Source: CAWJMD01 sp963845675 (GTDB lineage Bacteria; Actinomycetota; Actinomycetes; Actinomycetales; CAWJMD01). From it: a DNA stretch of 64,000 bases. Every line of letters begins with the position of its first letter. The first letter of the stretch is position 1. This document shows positions 45,311-54,699 of the stretch, one piece after another. The DNA is taken from NCBI GenBank assembly GCA_963845675.1, contig CAWJSX010000001.1, positions 2,007,079 to 2,071,078 of the forward strand, in the 5' to 3' direction. The translations under genes and the position numbers were made by a program. The notes beneath the pieces were generated by a model. The model worked only from the letters and a program-made list of their open reading frames with translations. It searched no databases and was not told the DNA's origin.

Positions 45311-46686
45311 TCCGTGGGCAGCTCGTCGAACCACGCGACGTAGACGTGACGTCCCGGCGGGGCCGGAGCCTGCTCGATCAGGACTCGCCGGACGATCTCC
45401 CGTCCGTCAAGACGCAGGATCGGCAGGTCCATCTGACGGCCCAGCATGCGCACCTCACCGGTTGCGAGGTGCCGGGTGAAGCCGGCCACGTGCTGCTCAC
45501 GCAGCCGCTGCGGGATGATCGTCGTGATGCGGCGCCCCAGCAGGTCGGGGGCGAACCCCCCGAGCATCTGGGCGGCCGCGTCGCTGACGGCGATCAGTCG
45601 GTTGCTGTCGTCGGCGGCGACCACGCAGCGCGAGGACGTCCGGATCTCGGTGTCGTCCCAGCCGCGCAGCCGGTAGACCGTCGTCGGCGAGTGGGCCGGC
45701 GCCTTGGTCCGCGCCCCGTCCCAGGGGGTGGGATCGATGCCGGACGCCTGGGCGACGATCTGGTCGCAGACCCAGCCACGGAGCGCCACCAGCTCCTCGA
45801 GAGATGGACGCACGAGCAGCTGCCCCTCACGCGCCAGTCGGCGTCCGAGGTCGAGGGCTTCCTGGAAAGCGTTGACGTGGCCAGGTTCCAGGTGAGTGGT
45901 GTCCACCTCCACATCGAGCACCGCCGGCATGCCCGACAGGACCTCCTGCCGTCCGGCGGTGTTCTTGCCAGCGGTCCGGCGCCCGTTGAGCCGAGTCGCC
46001 TGAGCGGGCTCCACGGCCGAGTGCTCGAGCGCGAGCGCGCCGCCCTCGGTCAGAGACCTCAGGACCGACTCGGCCGCGGCCAGGTCCACGGGGAGGTCCG
46101 TTGAGGCGCGCGACGGGCCTGCGGTGACGAGGTACAGCTCCCGGAGGACCGCCGCCTGGTGCTCGAGGCCGGCGACGAAGAGCCGCATCGGCATGCGCTC
46201 CAGGCGCGCAACTCGTTGCGCGGGCGGCTGTTCCTCGAGCAGCTCGAGACCGGTGAGGTCCCACTCCTCGCTGAGGCCCTGGGGGTCCGCCTCGCGTTCG
46301 ACCCCGTCGAGGACGAACCAGATCACCTTGCCCGTGACGCCCCCCTCGTCCCGCACCGGCTCGATCCCGAAGTCGGCGCACAGCCGGGTGACGAGCGAGA
46401 GACCGCGACCGGTGGTGGCGTACTCGCTGAAGTGCTTGGGCGACGGGAGGTCGTGGCTGAAGTCGCGGACGCTGACCCGTACGTGGTCCGGGGCGACCTC
46501 CACCAGGAGCTCGCAGGGCGTGCGGGCGTGCAGCACCACGTTGGCGACGACCTCGGTCACGGCCAGCTCGGCGTCGTCGACCCACTCGGCGTGATCGGAG
46601 TCCGTGAGGACGCTGTTCACGTGCTTGCGCGCCAGTCGGACGCTCAGTGGCTCAGGCGGAAGAGTGAGATGCCTCGGGAGCGGCAT
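45307..46686 (-). CDS. HATPase (RsbW-like) plus PAS sensor protein
   Basis: 459 residues from ATG 46686, chosen because GGAGGAGGGGG precedes it; an in-frame ATG at 46794 would add a Gly/Arg-rich leader. Residues 1-130 are an anti-sigma-factor-type ATPase (DDAELAVTEVVANVVLHART, TTGRGLSLVTRLCADFGIEP). The middle is unassigned and helical. The last ~110 form a PAS domain (SRCVVAADDSNRLIAVSDAA, LLGRRITTIIPQRLREQHVA). It overlaps soxR's end by 4 bases tail to tail. Probable kinase or switch protein of a partner-switching circuit. Confidence 0.82.
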   Translation of the reverse strand: MPLPRHLTLPPEPLSVRLARKHVNSVLTDSDHAEWVDDAELAVTEVVANVVLHARTPCELLVEVAPDHVRVSVRDFSHDLPSPKHFSEYATTGRGLSLVTRLCADFGIEPVRDEGGVTGKVIWFVLDGVEREADPQGLSEEWDLTGLELLEEQPPAQRVARLERMPMRLFVAGLEHQAAVLRELYLVTAGPSRASTDLPVDLAAAESVLRSLTEGGALALEHSAVEPAQATRLNGRRTAGKNTAGRQEVLSGMPAVLDVEVDTTHLEPGHVNAFQEALDLGRRLAREGQLLVRPSLEELVALRGWVCDQIVAQASGIDPTPWDGARTKAPAHSPTTVYRLRGWDDTEIRTSSRCVVAADDSNRLIAVSDAAAQMLGGFAPDLLGRRITTIIPQRLREQHVAGFTRHLATGEVRMLGRQMDLPILRLDGREIVRRVLIEQAPAPPGRHVYVAWFDELPTD

Positions 46687-46813
46687 CTCGGACACCCCCT
46701 CCTCCACCATCTCGCGTCCCCGCGAGCGACGCTGCTCGTGACCACCCCGCCCGAGTGTGTCACGAACAAAGCCCCACGTGGTGTCCCCTGTCATGTCATT
46801 TCCGGCGAGTGGC

Positions 46814-48565
46814 TCATCGCGTCAGCGCCAGCAGCGCGAGGTCGTCACTGAACCCGCCCGTCGCCTCTTCTCCCAGCCCACGGGCGACGCGTTCGGCCAC
46901 ACCGTCGCCCCCCGCGGGCTGCCCTGCGGCGACAAGGATCTGGGTGAGGGTCCCCTGCCCGATCTGCTCCCCCTGCTGGTCTCGCGCCTCGGTCGCGCCG
47001 TCCGTGTACAGGAGCAACGTGTCCCCTTCGCGCAGGTCCACCTCGACGACCTTGACGTCGACGTCCGGGAGGACGCCGACGAGGGTTCCTGGACCGGTGA
47101 TGGCCTCGACCGCACCGTCCGCGTGTCGCAGGAGAGCGGGTGGATGCCCGCCCGAGACGATCGAGAGTGGCAGTGGTCCGGAGGCTGCCGCTGCTCCGTC
47201 CCCGGGGTCGACGGAGAACGTCACGATCACCAGGGTCGTGAACCGCTCGCCCCAGGACCCCGCCAGCAGCAGCTCGTTGAGGCGGCGTACCAGCTCCGCC
47301 GGGTCGTCCGTGTCGGGCGCGAGGGCGCGGAGCGAGTACCGCACCGCCGCCGCGAGGGCGGCGGCGCCGGGACCCTTGCCGCACACGTCGCCGAGCACGA
47401 CCCACCAGCGGGACAGGCTGGTGCGGAAGACGTCGTAGTAGTCGCCCCCGATGTCGATCCCCTGCGTCCCGGACCGGTAGTGGGCGGACAGCTCGAGGCC
47501 CGGGATCGCCGGCAGTGCGGGGGGCAGGAGGCTCGACTGGAGCGCCGTCGACGTGCGTGAGAGCTCCTCGTAGAGACGGGTCTTCTCGATCGCGGCCCCC
47601 GCCCGCCGACCGAGCTCGGCGGCCAGGTCGACGTCCTCCTGGTCCAGTACGCGCCCGTGGGACGAGGCCAGAAGCATCGTCCCCACCCCCCGCACGCCGG
47701 CCACGAGCGGGACGGCGAGGTACGACGTGAGGTTCAGCGACAGCAGCATCTCGAGGTGCTGGTCGTCGCGTGCGGCGCCGCGCAGCATGTCCTCCGTGAT
47801 CTCCGGCACCAGGACGGGCTCGAGCGTGCGCATCAGCTCGCTGAGCATCGGGTTCTGCGGGTCCGTCGGGTAGCGCTCCTGCAGCGTGCGGGCCAGGGCG
47901 ACCATGGTCGGGTCCCGGTGGGCGACGCCGACGCGGTGCACGCGGCCGTCGACGAGGACGTCGACCGTGCACCAGTCCGCGATCTCACGGATGGCCAGCT
48001 CACCGACCTGCTGCAGGGTGGCGTCGAGGTCGAGGGGGGCGTCGAGCAGGCTGGAGGCGCGGGCCAGCATCTGCATGCGTCGTCGAGACGACCGGGCCAG
48101 CTGCTGCATCCGCCGACGCGAGGCGTCGGCCTCCGACCTGGCCCTGCCCTCCGCCTCGCGCGCCAGCTCACGCTCCTGCTCGGCCAGGCGTCGGTCGGTG
48201 ACGTCCATCGCGACGCCGATGAGCTCCAGGGGCTCCCCGTCCTCGCCCAGGCTGAGCTGGCCTGTCGCGGCGAACCACCGCACGTCGCCGTTGGGCAGGA
48301 CGGTGCGGTGCTCGACGTGGTACGACGGGGACCGGTGCCGCAGGAGCTCGCTGATGACCGCCTCCACACCGGGCCTGTCCTCGGGATGCAGCCTGCCGGC
48401 GTACGTCTCGTAGGTCCCGTCGAAGGTGCCCGGCTCGAAGCCGTACAGCTCCTCCATCGAGGCGTCCCAGTCGACGACGTTGACGCGGATGTCCCATCGC
48501 CAGGTGCCGATGCGGCCGGCGCGCAGGGCCATCTCGAAGCGGCGGCGGACCACGGACTCGGTCAT
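46814..48565 (-). CDS. PAS-GAF-PP2C (SpoIIE/RsbU-type) phosphatase
   Basis: 583 residues. PAS at about 10-125 (VVDWDASMEELYGFEPGTFD, VRWFAATGQLSLGEDGEPLE), a short coiled linker, GAF at about 165-340 (AIREIADWCTVDVLVDGRVH, YLAVPLVAGVRGVGTMLLAS) and a PPM phosphatase at 350-583. The metal and catalytic motifs are IDIGGDYYDVF, LGDVCGKGPGAAALAA, LLLYTDGATEARD and GGFSDDLALLAL. Such phosphatases dephosphorylate STAS antagonists, releasing a sigma factor. The HATPase-PAS gene lies just downstream; no STAS or sigma gene is nearby. Intact. Confidence 0.92.
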   Translation of the reverse strand: MTESVVRRRFEMALRAGRIGTWRWDIRVNVVDWDASMEELYGFEPGTFDGTYETYAGRLHPEDRPGVEAVISELLRHRSPSYHVEHRTVLPNGDVRWFAATGQLSLGEDGEPLELIGVAMDVTDRRLAEQERELAREAEGRARSEADASRRRMQQLARSSRRRMQMLARASSLLDAPLDLDATLQQVGELAIREIADWCTVDVLVDGRVHRVGVAHRDPTMVALARTLQERYPTDPQNPMLSELMRTLEPVLVPEITEDMLRGAARDDQHLEMLLSLNLTSYLAVPLVAGVRGVGTMLLASSHGRVLDQEDVDLAAELGRRAGAAIEKTRLYEELSRTSTALQSSLLPPALPAIPGLELSAHYRSGTQGIDIGGDYYDVFRTSLSRWWVVLGDVCGKGPGAAALAAAVRYSLRALAPDTDDPAELVRRLNELLLAGSWGERFTTLVIVTFSVDPGDGAAAASGPLPLSIVSGGHPPALLRHADGAVEAITGPGTLVGVLPDVDVKVVEVDLREGDTLLLYTDGATEARDQQGEQIGQGTLTQILVAAGQPAGGDGVAERVARGLGEEATGGFSDDLALLALTR

Positions 48566-48740
48566 CCAACGCCATCCCCTCGCGTCCGTGGCCCGTCACG
48601 CGCGCACTCGCGGCACGTGCTCCGGCACCCTGCGACGTGATGCGCAGGGCCGCCGACCATCCTGACCTAACACAGGGCCGTGTGGGGGTGTGAAACGCAG
48701 GGTGCATCCGTTCGGGTGCGCGAGGTGACGGGAACGGACG

Positions 48741-48772
48741 CGGCCCCGGAGGCGCGTGCGCCTCCGGGGCCG
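48741..48772 (-). terminator. perfect 14-bp hairpin beyond the nuclease gene
   Basis: CGGCCCCGGAGGCG (48741-48754) and CGCCTCCGGGGCCG (48759-48772) pair perfectly around a 4-base loop, about 60 bases past the nuclease stop on the minus strand. No U-run; probably a GC-rich terminator for the nuclease and/or a barrier before the PP2C gene. Confidence 0.6.
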
Positions 48773-48832
48773 GTACGTGTCGCGCCGGGCGGCCAGCCCG
48801 GTTCCGCTGGGGTCAGCGAGGTCAGTCCCTGG

Positions 48833-51800
48833 TCACCGGAAGTTGACCTCCAGGACGTGCTCGCTGTCGTCGACGAGGCGGACGACCAGCTCCTGGCACG
48901 TGCCGCGCCACGACTTGTCGGTCTTCCACTTCAGCGAGTACAGCTCCTTGCGATCCTTGTACTTCAGGCCCTTCCCCTGCAGGTCCGCCGGCTGACCGAC
49001 ATCAGTGCTGCCGCACGGGCGGACCGTCGGCGTCCCGTCGAGGATCTCGAGGGCATCAGGGCCGTCCGGCCCGTCGAGCGAGAACGTGACCTTGACCGTC
49101 GAGCCCGCCTTCGGGTCCTTCTTCCCGTCGACGTCACCGAAGCCGAAGAAGTCCCACGCTGGGGTCAGGCCCACGACCAGCGCGTCGTGGTCCGAGGCGC
49201 GGAACGGGCCGGGCGAGTAGAAGCTCGCCACCTGACCTGGCGACTTGAACTCGACGTTGTAGTCCAGCACGATCGGCTCGTCCGCGTTGATGTGCCACTC
49301 GTCGACGCCCTTGACCTGCCCGAGCAGGGACGGGGACGCGAGCGCGTGGTCCAGGTACCCGGACTGTCCGCTGAACACGTAGGAGTAGGCGGCGTCGCCG
49401 TCGTACGCGTGCAGCAGGTTGGTGTAGCCGGCGTCCTCGAGCGCCTGGACGGGCGTCTCCTTGGCGTAGGAGTTGAGGTCGCCGATCACCAGGACGTCCG
49501 GGTCGCCGGAACCCGTCGGGTCCGTCGCGAGCCAGCGGGCGAGTGCCTCGGCGGCGCGGGTGCGCGTGCCGTTGCAGTTGCCCGACCCGTCGGTCGCGTC
49601 GTCGCCCGCACCGCAGCCCGAGCCCTTCGACTTCAGGTGGTTGGCGACCACGGTGAACGTGGTCCCCAGGGCGTCGTACCGGAACGTCTGCGCGATCGCC
49701 GGCCGGTTCCGCGTGGTGTCGAAGTCCGGGTCGACCGAGGAGTCGAGGACCGCGTAGGCACCGACCGGTGTGACGGCGGCCGGCTGGTAGATCATCGCGA
49801 CCTTGATCTGGTCGGTGCCGACGACGCCGGTGTCGATGTAGGAGTACGTACCCGGGGCCGTGGCCTCGTTCAGGCCGTCGACGAGGTCGACGATGGCGCT
49901 GAGCGAGCCGCCGTCGTTCTCGATCTCGTTGAGCCCGACCACGTCCGACGTCCATCGCCACCAGCGCGGAGATGATCTTGGCGCGCTGCCGGTCGAACTC
50001 GGCGGGGGTGTTGGCGCCACGGGGCGTCGGGAAGCCGCCGCCCATGCCGTCACCGTTGAAGTAGTTCAGGACGTTGAAGCTGCCGACCCTCACCTGGCCA
50101 CCGACCGCGTCCGGGGCGTCCTGGCGCGGGTTGGTGGACGTGAACGTCGGGCCGCCGTCGCTGGTCGGCTGGACGCGGTACGCGGAGAAGCGCTGCTCCA
50201 GGACGCCGGTCACGTCGGCTGCCGTGTCACCGACGCGCAGGGTGTTGTCGGCGGAGAGGCCGCCGGCCGGGTAGGCCACGGGGTCACGGTTCTGCTGGCC
50301 GTTCGCGTCGTCGAGGAGGATCCGGCTGCGGTCGTTCAGCTCCTGCAGCGCCAGCGCCTCCGGGCCGGGCTCGACCAGGTGGGTGGGCTGGTAGAGCCGG
50401 CCACCGGCCGAGAGCGAGACCTCGCCGAAGCGGCCGAGGGTGAACACCTCGGTCACGGTCAGGTCGCTCGGGGAAGCTGACGTGCATGCTCTCCAGGCTC
50501 TCCCAGACGTCGAGCGAGGCGACGGGCAGCGTCACGGGGGTCGGGGCCACGGTGTTGCCGGTGCCGCAGACCAGGCGAGAGGTGATGCTGCTCAGCTGCG
50601 TGTTGCCGTTCGTGGCCGGGAACTCGGCGACCGTCCCGGTGATGCGGACCAGGTCACCCTCGTCCACTGCGAGCGAGGTGTTGAAGACGAACAGGCCCTC
50701 GGACGTGGCGGGGTCACCGTCGCCGACCGGGTCCTGCAGGTGGTATCCGCTGAACTGGCCCGACCCCTGGTAGTCGCCCACGACGACGCCCTCGACGGAC
50801 ACGACCTGGCCGACCTTCGGGGACGTCGCCCCGGAGCCCTGGATCTCGGCGATCGGGGTGGTGGGGTCGCCGCAGGCCTCGATGCGGGCGACCTGGAACG
50901 ACGACGAGAAGTCGGCCGCCATGGTGTCCGGCGGGTCGTCGGCGTCGACGTCCGCGACCTGGGCGGCCGTGACCGCGACGGTGCAGGTCTCCCCGCTCGC
51001 GAGGGCGGGCGTCGGGTCGAGCGTGTAGGTCGTCGGACCGCCGCTGAGCGCGAAGGGGACGGCGCCGCTGGCCGAGCACGAGAGGCCGAAGGCCGAGGCC
51101 GGCGCGGTGACCGGCTCGCTGAAGGTGACGGTCACGTAGGCCGCCGGGTCGACGTTCGTCGCACCGTCCGCCGGAACGACCGAGCTGACCGAGGGCGCCG
51201 CGTCCGGACCCGGGGCCACCGCCGGCGACCGAGTGGGCGCCGAGGCCGTCGAAGGTGTCCGTCGCGTAGCCGTCCCACTCGGTCGCGGGGTCGAAGGCGT
51301 TCGAGCCGTCGGTGTCACCGGCCTCGACGGTGGCCTTGCGACGCAGCGTGTTGTCGGCCGTGCTCGTCAGGCCGCTGCCCCACTCGGTGCCGGGGTCGAC
51401 CCCGATCTGCCCGATGACGTCGAGCACGGTCGTGCCCTTGCGCAGGACGACGGCGTCGTCGCCGTTGAACCAGCCGGCGCCGCTGGTCTGGTCGGCCTGC
51501 GCCAGGATCGCCGCGCTCGCGGACGCCTGCGCGAGGACGAAGACGTCCCCGTCGGCGACGGTGCCCGGTGAGGTTGATCGTCAGGCCGGCCGTGGTGCTG
51601 CCGTTGAAGTAGAACTGCACGTTGTACGTGCTGGCGGCGAGGTCGACCGCCCCGCCGGTGCCGTTGAAGATCTCGACGGCCTTGTTGTTGCTGGATCCTT
51701 CGACGTACTCGGAGACGAAGAGGTCGGTGACGGCCGCTTGGGCGGACGTCGCGGTGGCGATGCCGACCAGGGGCAGACCAGCGACCGTGAGCGCGGCGAT

Positions 51801-51842
51801 GGCGAGCCGCGAGGACAACCTTGAGGTGAGCGACGAACGCAT
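48833..51842 (-). CDS. secreted ExeM/NucH-type endonuclease with LTD domain (four frameshifts)
   Basis: About 1000 residues. A signal peptide (LAIAALTVAGLPLVGIATAT, AQA cut) is followed by a lamin-tail domain (DLFVSEYVEGSSNNKAVEIF, DPATEWDGYATDTFDGLGAH) and an Ig-like segment (VPADGATNVDPAAYVTVTFS). Next come an OB-like domain (IAEIQGSGATSPKVGQVVSV) and an EEP nuclease domain: RVGSFNVLNYFNGD, VVGLNEIENDGGS, VVANHLKSKGSGC, VLVIGDLNSYAKETPVQALE and SDHDALVVGL. Shifts near 51570, 51225, 50475 and 49955. Extracellular DNA degradation, useful for phosphate scavenging. Tail is a beta domain. Confidence 0.9.
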
Positions 51843-51997
51843 GGGGGGTGACCCACTTTCCCGACCAGTCGGTCGACGAGCGCGAAGTCGCGAGAGTATC
51901 CAGCGGGATCATCCCTGCATAGCGTTCGCAGGTGTCCGTCGTGCGTCGATGCGGACACAACGGGTCGAACGGCGCGAGTGGTGCTGAGCGCCCCCCT

Positions 51998-52013
51998 GAC
52001 GGGCTCACCCGTC
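51998..52013 (-). terminator. short hairpin after the glycosyltransferase gene
   Basis: GACGGG-ctca-CCCGTC, a perfect 6-bp stem and 4-base loop 25 bases past the stop. No U-run. It separates the gene from the nuclease promoter region. Confidence 0.4.
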
Positions 52014-52037
52014 TGCAGTCGTGAGGTCGCGCGATCG

Positions 52038-53291
52038 TCAGCGACGCGGCCGCGCGAGCAGGTCGACCTCCTGGAGGAGCGTGGGGGCCTTCGCGTCCGC
52101 CACGATGTGTCTCGCCAGGGCCTGAGCCCCTCTCGCGTACGACGGCTCGCGCATCACCGTCTCGACGGCCTTCGCGATCGCCTGCGGGGTCGCCCGCTTG
52201 CTGAGCCGCAGGACGGCACCGTGACGTTCGGCGCGCCGCACGTTGTCCGCCTGGTCACGGCCCATCGGCAGGCACACCGTCGGCACGCCGGCGCCGAGCG
52301 CCTTGATCAGGCTGCTGTGGCCCGCGTGCGTGACGATCGCCGACGCCTGCGCGAACAGGGCCGAGTGCGGGGCCGACCGGACGACGTCGACCCGGGGCGT
52401 GCCGGGAACCTCGTGCGGGTTCACGGCCGGCCCCAGGGTGACGACCCCACGGACGGGCAGCGAGTCCAGGGCGCTCACCGTGCGACGCAGCAGGTCGGCC
52501 TGGTTCATGTACGTGCTGGACAGGGCGACGACGACCAGGGGCTCGCTGCCGGGTGGTGGCGTGTAGTCCTCGACCCACGGCGGGTCGTCCAGAGGTGCCC
52601 CGACGTACCGCACGTTGTCGGGCAGGCGGGCCTCGAAGTCGAACGCCGGGGAGGTGAGCACCAGCACTCGCTCCACATGGTCCAGCTGGTCGAACACCGA
52701 GGCGAGCGCGGGCAGCCCGAGCTGCGCGCGCGCCGCGTTCAGGTCGCCGAGACCCTTGTCCCACAGGGCGGTGACGAGTCGGTTCACCACCGCCGTGCGG
52801 AGGCGGGTGACAGGACCTCTGGGTGGCGCCCAGCCGGTACCGAAGGGAGGCAGCCCGGGCGCGGGCAGGAAGTAGACGTTCGGGATCAGCGCTGCGGTCG
52901 GGATCTGCCGGGACTCGGCAGCCATCTGCGCCCCGACCAGGACGGCGTCGGAGATGACGGCGTCGATCTTCTCGTCGGCCATCGCTGCCAGGGTGTCGGC
53001 GGCGTAGCGGGCGGCGGCGCCGGTGACGATGCGGTCGCGGAACCGTCCGAAGATCTCGACCAGGCTCCGGCACTCCCAGTCCTTGATGACGTCGTCCTGC
53101 ATCTCGAGGGAGGCGCGGTGGGGTGCCGTCGTCCACGGCCGGAAGGTCGCCCCCAGCGCCGTCGCACCGTGGGCGAGCGTCGGGTCCCCGAGGACCGTGA
53201 CCGCGTGACCGTGCCCCACGAGCCGGCGGACGGCTCCCAGCTCGACCGGGACGGTTCCTCCGCCGTCCCACAACGCGACCAGCAGGCGCAT
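52038..53291 (-). CDS. macrolide/UGT-type glycosyltransferase (GT1)
   Basis: 417 residues from ATG 53291 with GGAGG upstream. MRLLVALWDGGGTVPVELGA is the acceptor domain start; VLVLTSPAFDFEARLPDNVR is mid-chain. The donor domain has HSALFAQASAIVTHAGHSSL and GAGVPTVCLPMGRDQADNVR, the GT-B nucleotide-diphosphosugar signature with HxGxxS. Related to enzymes that glycosylate macrolides or lipids for resistance or export. No biosynthetic cluster around it. Intact. Confidence 0.88.
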   Translation of the reverse strand: MRLLVALWDGGGTVPVELGAVRRLVGHGHAVTVLGDPTLAHGATALGATFRPWTTAPHRASLEMQDDVIKDWECRSLVEIFGRFRDRIVTGAAARYAADTLAAMADEKIDAVISDAVLVGAQMAAESRQIPTAALIPNVYFLPAPGLPPFGTGWAPPRGPVTRLRTAVVNRLVTALWDKGLGDLNAARAQLGLPALASVFDQLDHVERVLVLTSPAFDFEARLPDNVRYVGAPLDDPPWVEDYTPPPGSEPLVVVALSSTYMNQADLLRRTVSALDSLPVRGVVTLGPAVNPHEVPGTPRVDVVRSAPHSALFAQASAIVTHAGHSSLIKALGAGVPTVCLPMGRDQADNVRRAERHGAVLRLSKRATPQAIAKAVETVMREPSYARGAQALARHIVADAKAPTLLQEVDLLARPRR

Positions 53292-53390
53292 CGTGGCCTC
53301 CTCCACCCGACGAGGGTAGAGCTCGGATGGGCGGTCGAGGTAGTGAGGTCCCTTGCCGCTCTGCGTGCCGTCTCGCTCGCCCAGCTGCCC

Positions 53391-54563
53391 TCAGGAACTC
53401 GCCGGTGCGGCGACGCGCCTGTGCCGCACCAGGTGGTCCACCACGTGCGAGGCGTCCGCCCCGGCGCCGCCGATCAGCATCGACCGGAACGAGGACTGGA
53501 AGCACAGCCCGGTGAAGTAGAGGCCGGGGCAGTCCGGGACGACACCGCGGTCCTCGAGCGGCCAGCCGTCGTCGCCGATGACCGGCAGGTCGATCCACGA
53601 GTAGTCGTGTCGGAACCCGGTGCACCAGACGACCGAGGCGACGTCCACGACCCGGCCCTCACCGAGAACCGGTCGGCCGTCACGGACGCCGGTGACCCGG
53701 TCGGTGACGCGCTCGACGCCTGCCTCGGCGAGGTCCCTGCGCTTGACCCGCAGCAGGGGGGCGCCGTGGTGCCGCGCGTGCCCGCGGACCGTGCGGCCGA
53801 CCGGGGTGCTGATCGACAGCACGTGTCCCCACACGAACCACAGCACCGGGAAGAGCGCCCGCATGGCCGCGCCCTCGAGGCGAGGCGGGATCTGCCCCGT
53901 GTCGCGGCCGCACAGGATCGTGGGGTGCGACCGGGCGACCTCGTAGGCGATGTCGCCTCCGGAGTGGGAGCCGCCGACCACGAGGACCGGGCCCTCCGGC
54001 AGGTCGTCCGGGGAGCGGTACCGCGACGAGTGCAGCTGCACGATCTGCGGGTCCAGCTCGCCCGCGAACCCCGGCACCTGCGGCGTGCCCCCGAAGGTCC
54101 CGGTGGCGACGACGACGTTGTCGGCCTCGAGGGTGCGGTCACCGCAGTCGATGGCGTACCGGCCGAGCTCCCGGCTCAGCCTGCGGACCCGGCTGCCGCG
54201 ACGGACCGGCAGGGAGAACGTGCGGGCGTAGCTCTCCAGGTAGTCCGCGACCTCGTCCTTGCCGGGGAAGTGGTGGGGCGGGGCCGGGAAGTCCATCCCC
54301 GGGAGCCCGTCCCGCGCTGCAGGGCTGTAGAGCCGCAACGAGTCCCAGTGCGCACGCCAGGTGTCCCCGGTGCGCTCGTGTGCGTCGAGGATGACGAAGT
54401 CACGACCGGCCTGCTGCAGGTGGTAGCCCACGCTCAGACCCGCCTGACCTCCACCGATGACGACGGTGTCGAACCTCTCGCGAGCGCCTGACCGGGACCG
54501 CCTGCCCCCGGTGGTGGTGCCCGTGGTGGTGCCGGTGCTCGTCGTGTTGTCGAGGGTGCTCAT
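53391..54563 (-). CDS. flavin-dependent monooxygenase/NAD(P)-binding (CzcO-like)
   Basis: 390 residues. A Thr/Gly-rich leader (STLDNTTSTGTTTGTTTGG), FAD-binding TVVIGGGQAGLSVGYHLQQA, HERTGDTWRAHWDSLRLYSP, the NADPH-binding GGSHSGGDIAYEVARSHPTI and the terminal ATG-like VVWCTGFRHDYSWI with GLYFTGLCFQSSF. FMO/BVMO-related; substrate unknown. The LuxR-TPR gene lies upstream on the same strand, with an inverted repeat between them. Intact. Confidence 0.88.
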   Translation of the reverse strand: MSTLDNTTSTGTTTGTTTGGRRSRSGARERFDTVVIGGGQAGLSVGYHLQQAGRDFVILDAHERTGDTWRAHWDSLRLYSPAARDGLPGMDFPAPPHHFPGKDEVADYLESYARTFSLPVRRGSRVRRLSRELGRYAIDCGDRTLEADNVVVATGTFGGTPQVPGFAGELDPQIVQLHSSRYRSPDDLPEGPVLVVGGSHSGGDIAYEVARSHPTILCGRDTGQIPPRLEGAAMRALFPVLWFVWGHVLSISTPVGRTVRGHARHHGAPLLRVKRRDLAEAGVERVTDRVTGVRDGRPVLGEGRVVDVASVVWCTGFRHDYSWIDLPVIGDDGWPLEDRGVVPDCPGLYFTGLCFQSSFRSMLIGGAGADASHVVDHLVRHRRVAAPASS

Positions 54564-54630
54564 GCTGGCCTCCGCGTCGTCGATCAGGTGGTGTCGACGC
54601 TAGGAATCGGCCGGGTGCGCGCGCGTCGGG

Positions 54631-54669
54631 AGAACGACCCATTCACCGGCCCAGACGATGGGTGGTTCT
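54631..54669. promoter_or_regulatory. 12-bp inverted repeat before the monooxygenase
   Basis: AGAACGACCCAT (54631-54642) and ATGGGTGGTTCT (54658-54669) match in 11 of 12 positions around a 15-base spacer. Position: 31 bases past the LuxR-TPR stop and about 70 bases before the monooxygenase ATG. Could be the LuxR regulator's operator or an attenuating hairpin. Confidence 0.45.
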
Positions 54670-54699
54670 GCGTAGCCTGCGCTCGGCGCCCCGTGGTGG

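Noticed and set aside
48741..48772. Possible small RNA hairpin
   Set aside because: Position after the nuclease stop fits a terminator; no promoter seen.
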